From an uncultured Collinsella sp. (GTDB taxonomy: Bacteria; Actinomycetota; Coriobacteriia; Coriobacteriales; Coriobacteriaceae): 10,255 bases of DNA. Made by a program: the position numbers and the translations under genes. The notes below the pieces were generated by a model, which was not told the origin of the DNA, made no database searches, and saw only the letters and a list, made by a program, of their open reading frames with translations. Position 1 is the stretch's first letter; each line of letters opens with the position of its first letter. Positions 1 through 6,260 of this stretch are shown here, piece by piece. The stretch lies in contig URKU01000068.1 in the NCBI GenBank assembly GCA_900548515.1, forward strand, positions 1 to 10,255, in the 5' to 3' direction.

Positions 1-2
1 CT

Positions 3-39
3 CACGACGGAGGCCACATTAAGTGGCCTCCTGTTCGTG
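3..39 (+). terminator. Rho-independent-like terminator hairpin of an upstream gene
   Basis: A perfect 9-bp stem (9-17 with 23-31, GGAGGCCAC/GTGGCCTCC) closes a 5-base loop. Flanking bases CACGA (3-7) and TCGTG (35-39) extend the pairing. The downstream T-run is poor, so termination could be weak. No gene is visible to its left, so it probably ends a transcript entering from outside the window. The symmetry leaves the strand uncertain. Confidence 0.6.
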
Positions 40-149
40 CGGAACTCGCGATAAACCTAAGCCGGTGTCCCCGCTCTCCCGGGGCCTGTGGTTACTTGGT
101 TGTTGCATGCGGCTCGCTTTTCGGAACAGGGCTGATAATTCTAGATGCA
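40..149. other. Non-coding stretch with one small hairpin
   Basis: I see no credible gene here. A small hairpin CCCCG/CGGGG (69-73 with 80-84) is the only local structure. Open frames crossing it have no ribosome binding site or recognisable protein, and they continue into tRNA-like and palindromic DNA. Confidence 0.4.
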
Positions 150-190
150 AGGCGCTCTTGGTCGTTATGGGCCTGGGGCGTCTGTCTTTT
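150..190 (+). terminator. Degenerate terminator resembling the tRNA-Gln terminator
   Basis: An 8-bp stem with two G-U pairs (150-157 with 176-183) is followed by TGTCTTTT. Aligned without gaps to the tRNA-Gln terminator at 419-448, bases 152-181 match at 23 of 30 positions, including an exact CGTTATGGGC core (163-172). It is either a diverged duplicate of that terminator or a member of the same terminator sequence family. Confidence 0.5.
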
Positions 191-209
191 AAAGGTAGGT
201 TTTTGGGAG

Positions 210-269
210 GCCGGCACTTGGAGACGTTCCTTTAGTGCCGGCACTTTAGGAACGTCCCCAAGTGCCGGC
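210..269. repeat. 60-bp near-perfect palindrome
   Basis: Each base n pairs with 479-n across the whole element, except at three pairs (222/257, 232/247, 233/246). The outer arms are GCCGGCACTTGG and CCAAGTGCCGGC, and the centre is the perfect palindrome AGTGCCGGCACT (234-245). It would form a long hairpin in RNA or a cruciform in DNA. It lacks a T-run and does not look like an ordinary terminator. The form suggests a REP-like or miniature mobile palindrome, but copy number elsewhere cannot be judged from this window. Confidence 0.75.
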
Positions 270-271
270 TG

Positions 272-287
272 TGGGACGGAGGGATTC
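272..287 (-). pseudogene. Fragment of tRNA-Gln 3' end
   Basis: Sixteen bases (TGGGACGGAGGGATTC) are identical to 463-478, the acceptor and T-arm 3' side of the intact minus-strand tRNA-Gln. The match stops inside the T-loop and nothing resembling the rest of a tRNA follows. It is either the remnant of a duplicated tRNA or an attachment-site-like direct repeat left by an integrated element. Confidence 0.5.
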
Positions 288-384
288 CGCGTCCGCCTTT
301 TCGGCGGCCGCGCTCCGCTGCGTCGCTTCGCTCCTTGCGTGCTGCGCTGGAAAACGCTTCGCGTTTCCTCAGCTCCGCACCCTT
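288..384. other. GC-rich, hairpin-prone non-coding segment
   Basis: This segment contains CCGCC-TTTT-CGGCGG (294-308), a run of repeated CGCT/GCTTCG-like units (about 310-350), and a hairpin around AAACGC-TTC-GCGTTT. No plausible protein is encoded. Its position between tRNA fragments suggests repeat-derived DNA. Confidence 0.4.
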
Positions 385-411
385 GCGGGTTCGAATCCCT
401 CTGCTTGCCCA
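385..411 (+). pseudogene. T-arm-like tRNA fragment on the plus strand
   Basis: GCGGG-TTCGAAT-CCCTC (385-401) has the form of a tRNA T-arm with one mismatch (386/400). It is followed by a possible acceptor strand and a CCA at 409-411. No matching 5' acceptor (expected near GCAAGCA), D-arm or anticodon arm is found upstream, and the CCA is one base out of register with a standard 7-bp acceptor. I call it a tRNA-like fragment, not a gene. Confidence 0.35.
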
Positions 412-412
412 C

Positions 413-448
413 AAGAAAGCGCCCTGGGCCGTTATGGGCTCAGGGCGC
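413..448 (-). terminator. Terminator of the tRNA-Gln gene
   Basis: GCGCCCTG (419-426) pairs with CAGGGCGC (441-448), with a further GCC/GGC pairing inside. Read on the minus strand, the stem is followed by TTTCTT. It starts 10 bases beyond the tRNA's encoded CCA. On the plus strand it is followed by TCAATTTTA, so it may also stop transcription coming from the left. Confidence 0.8.
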
Positions 449-458
449 TCAATTTTAA

Positions 459-533
459 TGGCTGGGACGGAGGGATTCGAACCCCCAACAGCCGGCACCA
501 AAAACCGGAGTTCCACCGTTGAACTACGTCCCA
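459..533 (-). tRNA. tRNA-Gln (anticodon UUG), CCA encoded
   Basis: Read on the minus strand, the cloverleaf is complete. The acceptor TGGGACG pairs with CGTCCCA. The D-arm is GTTC/GAAC. The anticodon stem CCGGT/GCCGG holds loop TTTTGGT, which places UUG at 34-36. The T-arm GGGGG-TTCGAAT-CCCTC has one G-U pair. The body is 71 bases, followed by discriminator G and a genomically encoded CCA (461-459). A G discriminator and anticodon UUG are typical of bacterial tRNA-Gln. It lies 38 bases beyond the stop codon of the preceding gene and may be transcribed with it or from its own promoter. Confidence 0.95.
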
Positions 534-571
534 ATGTGTGGTGTTGCCCAAAAGCAACTCGTTTAGTTTAC

Positions 572-1477
572 CTAATCTGCGAGGGCATCGCAAACGCCAT
601 CGAGCAGGCGTACGGCGAGTGTCTGCGCGTCGCTGGCCGTGAAGGTGCCGTTGTAGCGCGTCATGCCCGTGAGCTCAATGCGAATGCGTGCCGGCTTCTG
701 CTGCGCGGCGACATTGGCAGTGCGGATGCGCTGGGCCAGGTTATGGCACTCGGCGAGGGCGATCGTGGCGCGCGGCGCTGCATCTGCGGGCAGCTCATCG
801 CTTGCAATTTCGAGTACCAGGTCCACGTCGGTCGGAACCTCGGAATCGCAAAGCATCATGCCGCTACTATCGGTCGTCGCCGTGGCGATGTTCCACATGC
901 GCGATGCAACGCTGCGCGCGATGGGGTCCTCACCGATGACGGCAATCTGGAAGCGCTCGAGCACGTTGGCGGCGCGAGCAAAACCGATGCGGGACTCGGC
1001 TTCGGTGACCGAGGGCTTGCCCTCCCACACATGGTGCAGGCGGTTGATGTAGGCGTAGGTGTCCTGGAAGGCCATGCCGTCGGCAAACAGGCCGACATTT
1101 TCCTGGAACTGCTGCAGGGCGGCCTCGGTATGCGGACCAAAGTAGCCGTCGTCTTCGCCACAGGCAAAGCCCAAAACGTTGAGAGCGCGCTGCAGGGCCT
1201 GCACATCGGCGCCATGGAAATTGGGCATGCGCAGATAGAGAGTGCGGTCGCCCAGCTTATACGAAGCGTCTACAAGGGCGCTCCAGCAGGGGATATCGAC
1301 GGCATGACCGGCAGCAAGGCCGCTGTCGAGCCTGAAGGTGCTGACGGCCTGCTCAGTGGTGGCTCCAAAGTACTTGTCGGTGACTTCGGCGGCATCAATC
1401 GTGTAGCCGAGCTGCAGGAGACGAGACTGCACGTCCTCGACGGCTGCTCCTTGCATGCCCGTTGTAATAGGTTCCAT
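572..1477 (-). CDS. CwlM-like protein: two peptidoglycan-binding repeats plus degenerate amidase-like domain
   Basis: The 301-residue protein has two PG_binding_1 repeats, at about 6-71 and 86-147. The second is the clearer: DVQALQRALNVLGF, then DGYFGPHTEAALQQFQ. The segment between them (LGDRTLYLR) resembles mycobacterial CwlM as I recall it. Residues about 165-301 look like a worn Amidase_3 fold: VDLVLEIASDE sits where the family has a strand ending SIHAN, and the tail (RIELTG, then AVRLLDGVCDAL) resembles that family's C-terminus. The zinc-binding His and Glu residues are not visible, so hydrolase activity is unlikely. There is no signal peptide or membrane segment, which implies a cytoplasmic protein. 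CwlM in mycobacteria is a non-enzymatic activator of MurA; a similar role here is inference. The ATG has a good ribosome site (GAAAGGGG, about 7 bases upstream). Confidence 0.75.
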   Translation of the reverse strand: MEPITTGMQGAAVEDVQSRLLQLGYTIDAAEVTDKYFGATTEQAVSTFRLDSGLAAGHAVDIPCWSALVDASYKLGDRTLYLRMPNFHGADVQALQRALNVLGFACGEDDGYFGPHTEAALQQFQENVGLFADGMAFQDTYAYINRLHHVWEGKPSVTEAESRIGFARAANVLERFQIAVIGEDPIARSVASRMWNIATATTDSSGMMLCDSEVPTDVDLVLEIASDELPADAAPRATIALAECHNLAQRIRTANVAAQQKPARIRIELTGMTRYNGTFTASDAQTLAVRLLDGVCDALAD

Positions 1478-1499
1478 GAACGAACCCCTTTCGGCGTAC

Positions 1500-1615
1500 C
1501 ATTCGTACTATTTGAGCGTCTGTCGGATAGACAACGCAAAGGGATGCATAAACATGCACTCAACAGTGTAGCAAGTTGTGCCTAAATACGCTGCTGACAG
1601 GTTTTATAACCCCCG
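1500..1615 (-). promoter_or_regulatory. Intergenic region, probable promoter of the CwlM-like gene
   Basis: On the minus strand a -35-like TTGCTA is followed about 18 bases later by TATGCA. The plus strand shows the small inverted repeat TGCAT-AAAC-ATGCA (around 1544-1557) over the same place. No convincing terminator is visible for the preceding synthase gene, so read-through is also possible. Confidence 0.3.
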
Positions 1616-2680
1616 TTAGTTAAGGCGCTCCACAAAGAAATCTGCCATGGAGAGGAACAGCTCGCGTGCGTGCGGATCAAGCTCAACGTTCTCGATGGCC
1701 GCTTTGGCCTTAGCGGTCAGGTCGAGCGCGTAAGTGTGGGCGTAATCGATGGAGCCGGTCTCCTGGAAGATCTCCACGGCGCGTGCGAGCTGCGCGGGAT
1801 CATCGGTGCCCGAGGAAAGAATCGCCTCGACCTCGTCGTGGTGGCGCTCATCAGAGAGGGCGTGTACGGCGACAAGCGTGCGCTTGCCCTCGGTGATGTC
1901 GGTGCGGAAGTCCTTGTTGGCGGCTTCCTTAGTGCCGACAAGGTTGAGCAGGTCGTCCTGAATCTGAAAGGCAAGGCCCGTATGCAGGCCAAAGGCGCGC
2001 AGCGCTTCGATTTGCTCATCGCTGCCGCCGCCGATAATGGCTCCGGCGGCAAGCGGCGTGGCTCCGCTGTAAAACGCGGTCTTGTGCGTCGCCATGTCCA
2101 GGTAGTCATCAACCGAGATATCAAAGCGCCCGTCACGGACCCAACCCAGGTCGAGCGCTTGACCCTCGATGGTGCGGACGATCATCTCGGTAAGCTCGTG
2201 GAGCACACGCAGCTTCACGTCGGACTCCAGCGTAGGGTCGTCGAGAACCGTCTTGGTGACCATGGTGAGCGCCAGGTCGCCACAATTGATGGCAAGGCCC
2301 GTGCCCTCGGTAAGGTGCATACAGGGCTTGCCTCGACGAAGCTGTCCGTTGTCGGCGATGTCGTCGTGGATCAGTGCGCCCGACTGGAAATGCTCGATAG
2401 CTGCCGCGGCGCTGCGGGCGCTCTCAAAGCTACCGCCCACTGCGGTTGCGGCGAGCATACAGATAAGCGGGCGGTGGCGCTTGCCGGCGTTGGCCGTAAA
2501 AGCCGAGAGCGGCGCGTACAGGTAGCGCTCGATATCGGCAGAGGTCGCCTGTCCGTCAAAGAACGTGGCCAGATAGTCGTTAATCTGGTCAAAGTGCTGG
2601 GCTAAAAAGCTGGTAAACGGACTGGACACGGGTTCTCGCATTCTTTCTTGGGTTACATCGTTGCGGTGTGCAGATACCAT
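1616..2680 (-). CDS. Polyprenyl diphosphate synthase (trans-isoprenyl diphosphate synthase)
   Basis: This enzyme condenses isopentenyl diphosphate onto allylic diphosphates, feeding quinone or cell-wall lipid carrier synthesis. The 354 residues are near the family norm. Visible motifs are GKRHRP (66-71), which binds IPP; the first Asp-rich motif DDIAD (106-110) followed by RRGKP; a second Asp-rich site FQIQDDLLN (238-246); and DITEGKR (261-267). In the second site the usual third Asp is Asn246. The residues near the first motif that set chain length do not let me name the product (C15, C20 or longer). The annotated ATG has no clear ribosome site; ATG at 2641 (Met14), preceded by AAGAAAG, is an alternative, and the first 13 residues carry no family motif. 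The gene lies 74 bases after the PTS gene on the same strand; a functional link is doubtful. Confidence 0.9.
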   Translation of the reverse strand: MVSAHRNDVTQERMREPVSSPFTSFLAQHFDQINDYLATFFDGQATSADIERYLYAPLSAFTANAGKRHRPLICMLAATAVGGSFESARSAAAAIEHFQSGALIHDDIADNGQLRRGKPCMHLTEGTGLAINCGDLALTMVTKTVLDDPTLESDVKLRVLHELTEMIVRTIEGQALDLGWVRDGRFDISVDDYLDMATHKTAFYSGATPLAAGAIIGGGSDEQIEALRAFGLHTGLAFQIQDDLLNLVGTKEAANKDFRTDITEGKRTLVAVHALSDERHHDEVEAILSSGTDDPAQLARAVEIFQETGSIDYAHTYALDLTAKAKAAIENVELDPHARELFLSMADFFVERLN

Positions 2681-2697
2681 ATTGCCACATTGGAGTT

Positions 2698-2751
2698 GCC
2701 GGCGCGTCTGTTTTGGCGATTTGGAGAAACGGGACGCGTGCGCGTGCCGGC
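2698..2751 (-). other. Imperfect hairpin between PTS gene and synthase gene
   Basis: GCCGGC at 2698-2703 and again at 2746-2751 pair as the outer arms, with GCGTC/GACGC inside. There is no T-run on the minus strand. It may be an mRNA-end stabiliser or a partial terminator between the two genes. Confidence 0.35.
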
Positions 2752-2754
2752 TGC

Positions 2755-5205
2755 TTATATAAGCCTAAAGTGCTCGAGCGCCTTGACGACGCCATCTTTG
2801 TCGACCGAGTCGGTGATGTAGTCGGCGCGCTTTTTGAGATAGTTCGGCGCATTGCCCATGGCGATACCGACATCGACGGCGTTCATCAGCGAGACGTCAT
2901 TGCTGGCGTCGCCGATGCCGTATACGGTTCCGTGGTGGGGATCGAGGGCGTCGAGTACAGACTGGATGCCCCCGCGCTTCGTGCATTCGCGGGGCGAGAT
3001 TTCGGTTACCTCGAGTTCGAGCTCGTTAAAGCACAGCAGCGGCTCAAGTGCCTTATCTTGAGCGATGTGGTTGGCGAGCGATGTAGACATCAAGATCTTG
3101 TAGACACTGTAATGTTGCAGCTGCGTGACTGCGTCGCCCAGGGTGCGCGCGTATCCGGGAGCATCGGGGGCATCGGCACTCATGCGCACGACGCCGTTGA
3201 GGCCCTCAAAGCGGATGACCTCGCCCGATTGCTCAAGGTAGGGGGCAAGACGCTGCAGCATACTGGGCGTCATCGACAGATCGCGAATTGCGTGTCCGTT
3301 GATCTCGGCGTAACCGCCCGCAAGACAGACGATGCCGGTCCAGGGCAGCTCAAGAAGTTTGGGGTGGATGCAGCTGAGGGTGCGTCCTGTGCAGATAAAG
3401 GCCATGTTGCCGTTTGCAACGAAATCGCGGATGGCCTGCGAGACCGCCTCGTTGGGATAAGGGGACAGGTCACGCTCGTCTTCGGGAAGGTCTTGGGCGA
3501 GCCTGGGGTCTTGCCAGGCGAGCGTTCCGTCGATATCGAAGAAGCAGATATCGCCGTGCTTATGGGCTGCGCTGGCGGCAGGGGAGGCCGAGGTGGTGGG
3601 CACAGATCCCGGCTCGAGGCCCATGATCTGGTCAAAATGCTCTTTAACGCGGGGAACGGAGATGCCGATGATCACCTGGGCGGTCTTGCCCGTAATGATG
3701 AGGCCCTTGGCGCCCACCGCGACAAACGACGCGTTATCTGCAACGATGGAAGGGTCTGCGACCTCGACGCGCAGGCGCGTGGCGCAGTTGGTTGCGCCCA
3801 CGATATTGCCAACGCCACCTAAGAGCTGAATTACCCGCTCAGCGAGGACGTGATCTTGATCGGATCGACTATTGACTTCGTCATTGGGAGATTGCTCTTT
3901 GGCAAAGTCGCTTCCCGTTAAACGATCGATTGTCGTGCGATTGGCGACATGATTCTCGCGGCCCGGCGTCTTAAGGTCATAGACCAAGATGAGTGCTCGA
4001 AAACTAACAAAGAAGATGAGGCTAAAGGCAAGGCCGATGCCGAGCGCCAAAAGGTAGGAGCCGGCATGCATTCGCATGAGTGGGATGAAGTTGAAGGCCG
4101 TCATTTCCATGAGACCGCCCGAGAAGATGCCGACGATGCCAAAGAAGTTCATGGTCATGGCAAGGCAGGAGGATAGGACGGCGTAGAGCAAAAAGAGTCC
4201 GGGATAGGTGAACATAAAGAGAAACTCGAGCGGTTCGGTGACGCCGCAGACCACCGAGGCGACGATGGCGGGCAAAAGGATGACCTTAAGGCCGGCGCGG
4301 CGTTCGGGTTTGGCGGTGAAATAGAATGCTGCCGCGATGGCGGGAAGGCCAAAGAGCTTGCCCCAGCCGGTGGCGGTAAAACCTGCCCAGGGTGCAAGTT
4401 CATTTAAAGGGCGCGTGCTATGGGAGAGAATGGGGAGCAGGTTGGTCCACGTGGCGTAAATACCGTCGTGAATGACCAGATTGTCGTAATAGATGGGCAT
4501 ATAGAGCAGGTGGTGCAGCCCCATGGGCTCGAGTGCTCGCTCCAAAAACACAAAGATGCCCACGCCGAAGGGGCCGACGCCTGCAAGTGCGTGGCGCAGC
4601 GTTTCGGTCACAGCGTATGCGAAGGGTACGATGGCGGCCGAGATGGCGGCAAGGGCAAACACGGCAAAAAAGCTGATGAGGTAGACCAGTGAGGAACCCG
4701 AGAAGGTGCCGAGCCAATCGGGAACCTTGGCATCGTAGAAGCGATCATGGATGGCGACGACGGTTGCCGATACCGCCAGCGGGCCGATAATGCCGGTGTC
4801 GAGCGTCTTGATGCCGTCGATGACGGTGATGCCGCTGGCGGGGGTCAAAGATGATGGGTACTTAAGTCCAAGGTTGTCGCCGCTCAGCTTAATGATCTCG
4901 CTCAAAAAGAAGCAATAGGCAAAATAAGCCACGAGTGCCTCGAGGCAGCAGCGTGCCGGTTGCTTTTGGGCAAGACCGATAGGCAGCGCTACGGCAAAAA
5001 GGAGCGGGAGACGTTTAAAGACCGTCCACGAGCCGCGCTGGATGATGGTCCAGAAAACGTACCAAGGGGTTCCGTATACGGCGAGATCGCCGACGATGTC
5101 CGCAGTCGTTGCGAGAGCGGAGATGCCGACCATGAGGCCTGATATAGAAAACAGCATGGCGGGCGCGAACATGGCTCCGCCAAAACGTTGGATTTTCTGC
5201 AGCAT
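2755..5205 (-). CDS. PTS alpha-glucoside EIIC-EIIB fused to a HAD-IIB phosphatase
   Basis: An 816-residue membrane protein with three modules. EIIC (about 1-412) begins MLQKIQRFGGAMF, almost as in Bacillus MalP/GlvC, and carries the conserved GVTEPLEF (321-328). EIIB (about 448-530) has the phosphorylated Cys474 in NCATRLRV. A Ser/Ala/Pro-rich linker (about 531-549) leads into a HAD domain (550-816) with all key residues: FFDIDGT (nucleophile Asp557, acid/base Asp559), CTGRT (Thr606), Lys743, and GDASND (Asp766, Asp770), with a Cof-type cap between. EIIA is absent and must come from elsewhere. Predicted role: transport and phosphorylation of an alpha-glucoside, then possible dephosphorylation inside. 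There is no stop or good restart in the linker. I start at ATG 5205, which has GAAAGG about 7 bases upstream and matches the MalP N-terminus; the longer frame begins at a TTG at 5241. The gene is divergent from the GntR regulator. Substrate (maltose, trehalose or another) is unproven. Confidence 0.92.
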   Translation of the reverse strand: MLQKIQRFGGAMFAPAMLFSISGLMVGISALATTADIVGDLAVYGTPWYVFWTIIQRGSWTVFKRLPLLFAVALPIGLAQKQPARCCLEALVAYFAYCFFLSEIIKLSGDNLGLKYPSSLTPASGITVIDGIKTLDTGIIGPLAVSATVVAIHDRFYDAKVPDWLGTFSGSSLVYLISFFAVFALAAISAAIVPFAYAVTETLRHALAGVGPFGVGIFVFLERALEPMGLHHLLYMPIYYDNLVIHDGIYATWTNLLPILSHSTRPLNELAPWAGFTATGWGKLFGLPAIAAAFYFTAKPERRAGLKVILLPAIVASVVCGVTEPLEFLFMFTYPGLFLLYAVLSSCLAMTMNFFGIVGIFSGGLMEMTAFNFIPLMRMHAGSYLLALGIGLAFSLIFFVSFRALILVYDLKTPGRENHVANRTTIDRLTGSDFAKEQSPNDEVNSRSDQDHVLAERVIQLLGGVGNIVGATNCATRLRVEVADPSIVADNASFVAVGAKGLIITGKTAQVIIGISVPRVKEHFDQIMGLEPGSVPTTSASPAASAAHKHGDICFFDIDGTLAWQDPRLAQDLPEDERDLSPYPNEAVSQAIRDFVANGNMAFICTGRTLSCIHPKLLELPWTGIVCLAGGYAEINGHAIRDLSMTPSMLQRLAPYLEQSGEVIRFEGLNGVVRMSADAPDAPGYARTLGDAVTQLQHYSVYKILMSTSLANHIAQDKALEPLLCFNELELEVTEISPRECTKRGGIQSVLDALDPHHGTVYGIGDASNDVSLMNAVDVGIAMGNAPNYLKKRADYITDSVDKDGVVKALEHFRLI

Positions 5206-5243
5206 AATATGCCTTTCGGATGCAACATGCTGTGCGAGCAAGA

Positions 5244-5255
5244 ACGTTTAAACAA
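5244..5255. promoter_or_regulatory. Operator site A, upstream of the PTS gene
   Basis: ACGTTTAAACAA on the plus strand reads TTGTTTAAACGT towards the PTS gene, 10 of 12 bases of the palindrome TTGTTTAAACAA. It lies about 40 bases before the ATG, just downstream of a possible -10 box TACAAT (5268-5263, minus strand), as expected for repression. It overlaps a second perfect inverted repeat, ACAATGA-AC-TCATTGT (5252-5267). Confidence 0.55.
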
Positions 5256-5262
5256 TGAACTC

Positions 5263-5268
5263 ATTGTA
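5263..5268 (-). promoter_or_regulatory. Possible -10 box of the PTS gene
   Basis: TACAAT on the minus strand matches five of six bases of TATAAT and sits 58 bases before the chosen ATG. No good -35 box is seen at the right distance, so this is tentative. Confidence 0.35.
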
Positions 5269-5328
5269 GAGGACTGGCTGCTTGCCGCATTGACGGTTTT
5301 GATTCGGTCCGATTTGGGTTTCGGGGGA

Positions 5329-5340
5329 ACCGTCGACGGT
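5329..5340. repeat. Perfect 12-bp palindrome in the divergent region
   Basis: ACCGTCGACGGT is fully self-complementary. A second one, ACCGAT-A-ATCGGT (5357-5369), follows 16 bases later and overlaps operator site B. Both share ACCG...CGGT ends, so they could be paired sites for another regulator. No such regulator is encoded in the window. Confidence 0.4.
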
Positions 5341-5365
5341 AAATAATCCGTGCTTTACCGATAAT

Positions 5366-5377
5366 CGGTTTAAACAA
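5366..5377. promoter_or_regulatory. Operator site B, upstream of the GntR gene
   Basis: CGGTTTAAACAA matches 10 of 12 bases of the shared palindrome TTGTTTAAACAA. It lies 13 bases before a possible -10 box TATCGT (5391-5396), so a bound regulator would cover the -35 region. This suits autoregulation by the adjacent GntR protein. Confidence 0.55.
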
Positions 5378-5429
5378 CCCAAAGAAATGCTATCGTGCCT
5401 AGCCATACATATTCATTAGAGGTGAAACA

Positions 5430-6149
5430 ATGCCAAAAGCGATTTATGAAGGAATCTACCGAGAAATACGCTCGCGCATCATTAATGGGACCTATGCGTT
5501 TCAGGAGATGCTGCCAACCGAAGCCGAGCTGACCGCGGAGTTCGGATGCACTCGCAATACCGTCCGTCGCGCCTTGAGTATGCTGGCCGACGGGATGTTT
5601 GTGCAGCCCATACACGGCAAGGGCGTGCGCGTTATTTGGCTTAAGGGCGAAACCGACATGTTGGGCGCACTCGAAGAGGTTGAGTCGTTTGGCGAGTTTG
5701 CAAAGCGCAACAATGCCGTTGCATCGACGGACGTTAAGTCTTTTGAACATCTGGTCTGCACCGAGCAACTCTCTCGTCACCTGGGCTTTAAGGTGGGCGA
5801 GGAGTTGATTCGCGTGGTGCGTGTCCGTAGCCTTAACGGTAGCGCTCGCCAGGTGGACCACGGCTATTTTCTGGAGTCGATCGCCAAAGGCCTGACGCCC
5901 GAGATCGCTGCAAAGTCAATTTACGACTATCTGGAGCACAAACGCGGCGTCAAAGTGATGGCGAGTCGCCGTACGGTGAGCGTCGAGCTTGCCAACGATG
6001 AGGACTGCAGCTATCTTGACCTTGGCAAATACAACTGCGTTGCCGTCATGGAGAGCCAGTCGTACACCTCGGACGGCATCTTGTTCGAGGTCACGCATGC
6101 CCGCACGCATCCCGAGATCTTCCACTACCGCGTCAACTCCAAGCGATAG
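5430..6149 (+). CDS. GntR-family (HutC/UTRA, TreR-like) transcriptional regulator
   Basis: A 239-residue cytoplasmic DNA-binding regulator. The N-terminal winged helix-turn-helix (about 4-70) shows LPTEAEL (28-34), the recognition helix TRNTVRRAL (41-49) and the wing HGKGVRV (62-68). Residues about 80-233 form a UTRA ligand-binding domain, ending in HARTHPEIFHY, which is typical of the TreR branch. TreR proteins sense trehalose-6-phosphate; here any sugar phosphate made by the divergent PTS is a reasonable guess for the ligand. The ATG follows AGAGGTG at good spacing. The gene is transcribed away from the PTS gene, has a likely operator of its own (5366-5377), and ends at a strong terminator. 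Family assignment is firm; the effector is inferred. It is the only regulator in the window able to explain the four TreR-like sites. Confidence 0.92.
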   Translation: MPKAIYEGIYREIRSRIINGTYAFQEMLPTEAELTAEFGCTRNTVRRALSMLADGMFVQPIHGKGVRVIWLKGETDMLGALEEVESFGEFAKRNNAVASTDVKSFEHLVCTEQLSRHLGFKVGEELIRVVRVRSLNGSARQVDHGYFLESIAKGLTPEIAAKSIYDYLEHKRGVKVMASRRTVSVELANDEDCSYLDLGKYNCVAVMESQSYTSDGILFEVTHARTHPEIFHYRVNSKR

Positions 6150-6187
6150 CCGGCTAGCTCGCAGCCTGACGAGACTCATGCCCTCAA

Positions 6188-6242
6188 AGAGAAAACGCCC
6201 GGTCAAACCGACGATGCATCGGCTTGACCGGGCGTTTTCTCT
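6188..6242. terminator. Strong bidirectional terminator after the GntR gene
   Basis: A perfect 19-bp stem (6188-6206 with 6224-6242) begins AGAGAAAACGCCCGG and ends CCGGGCGTTTTCTCT. Its T-rich and A-rich ends serve either strand. It separates the regulator from the ABC transporter promoter. Confidence 0.9.
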
Positions 6243-6260
6243 GCATTCGATAACAAATAA

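Noticed and set aside
320..411. Complete plus-strand tRNA-Ser or tRNA-Leu ending at the CCA at 409-411
   Set aside because: No 5' acceptor, D-arm or anticodon stem can be paired, and the CCA is out of register by one base.
92..412. Minus-strand 106-codon frame across the tRNA fragments
   Set aside because: It translates the palindrome and T-arm fragment (RDSNPQG-type peptide). This is a known kind of false gene call next to tRNAs.
272..478. Integrated element bounded by the 16-bp direct repeats
   Set aside because: Only about 190 bp lie between the repeats and no integrase is present, so at most this is a scar. Treated as a tRNA remnant.
335..1585. Long plus-strand open frame (416 codons) beginning in tRNA-like DNA
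   Set aside because: It reads through the tRNA-Gln gene (giving the familiar spurious EGFEPPT peptide) and then antisense to the CwlM-like gene. No ribosome site and no family resemblance.
2668..3822. 384-codon plus-strand frame opposite the PTS-HAD gene
   Set aside because: Shadow frame. The opposite strand encodes clear EIIB and HAD motifs in register over the same bases.
5206..5241. Twelve-codon N-terminal extension of the PTS protein
   Set aside because: It begins at TTG, overlaps the promoter region, and lacks homology. The internal ATG has a ribosome site and matches the MalP start.
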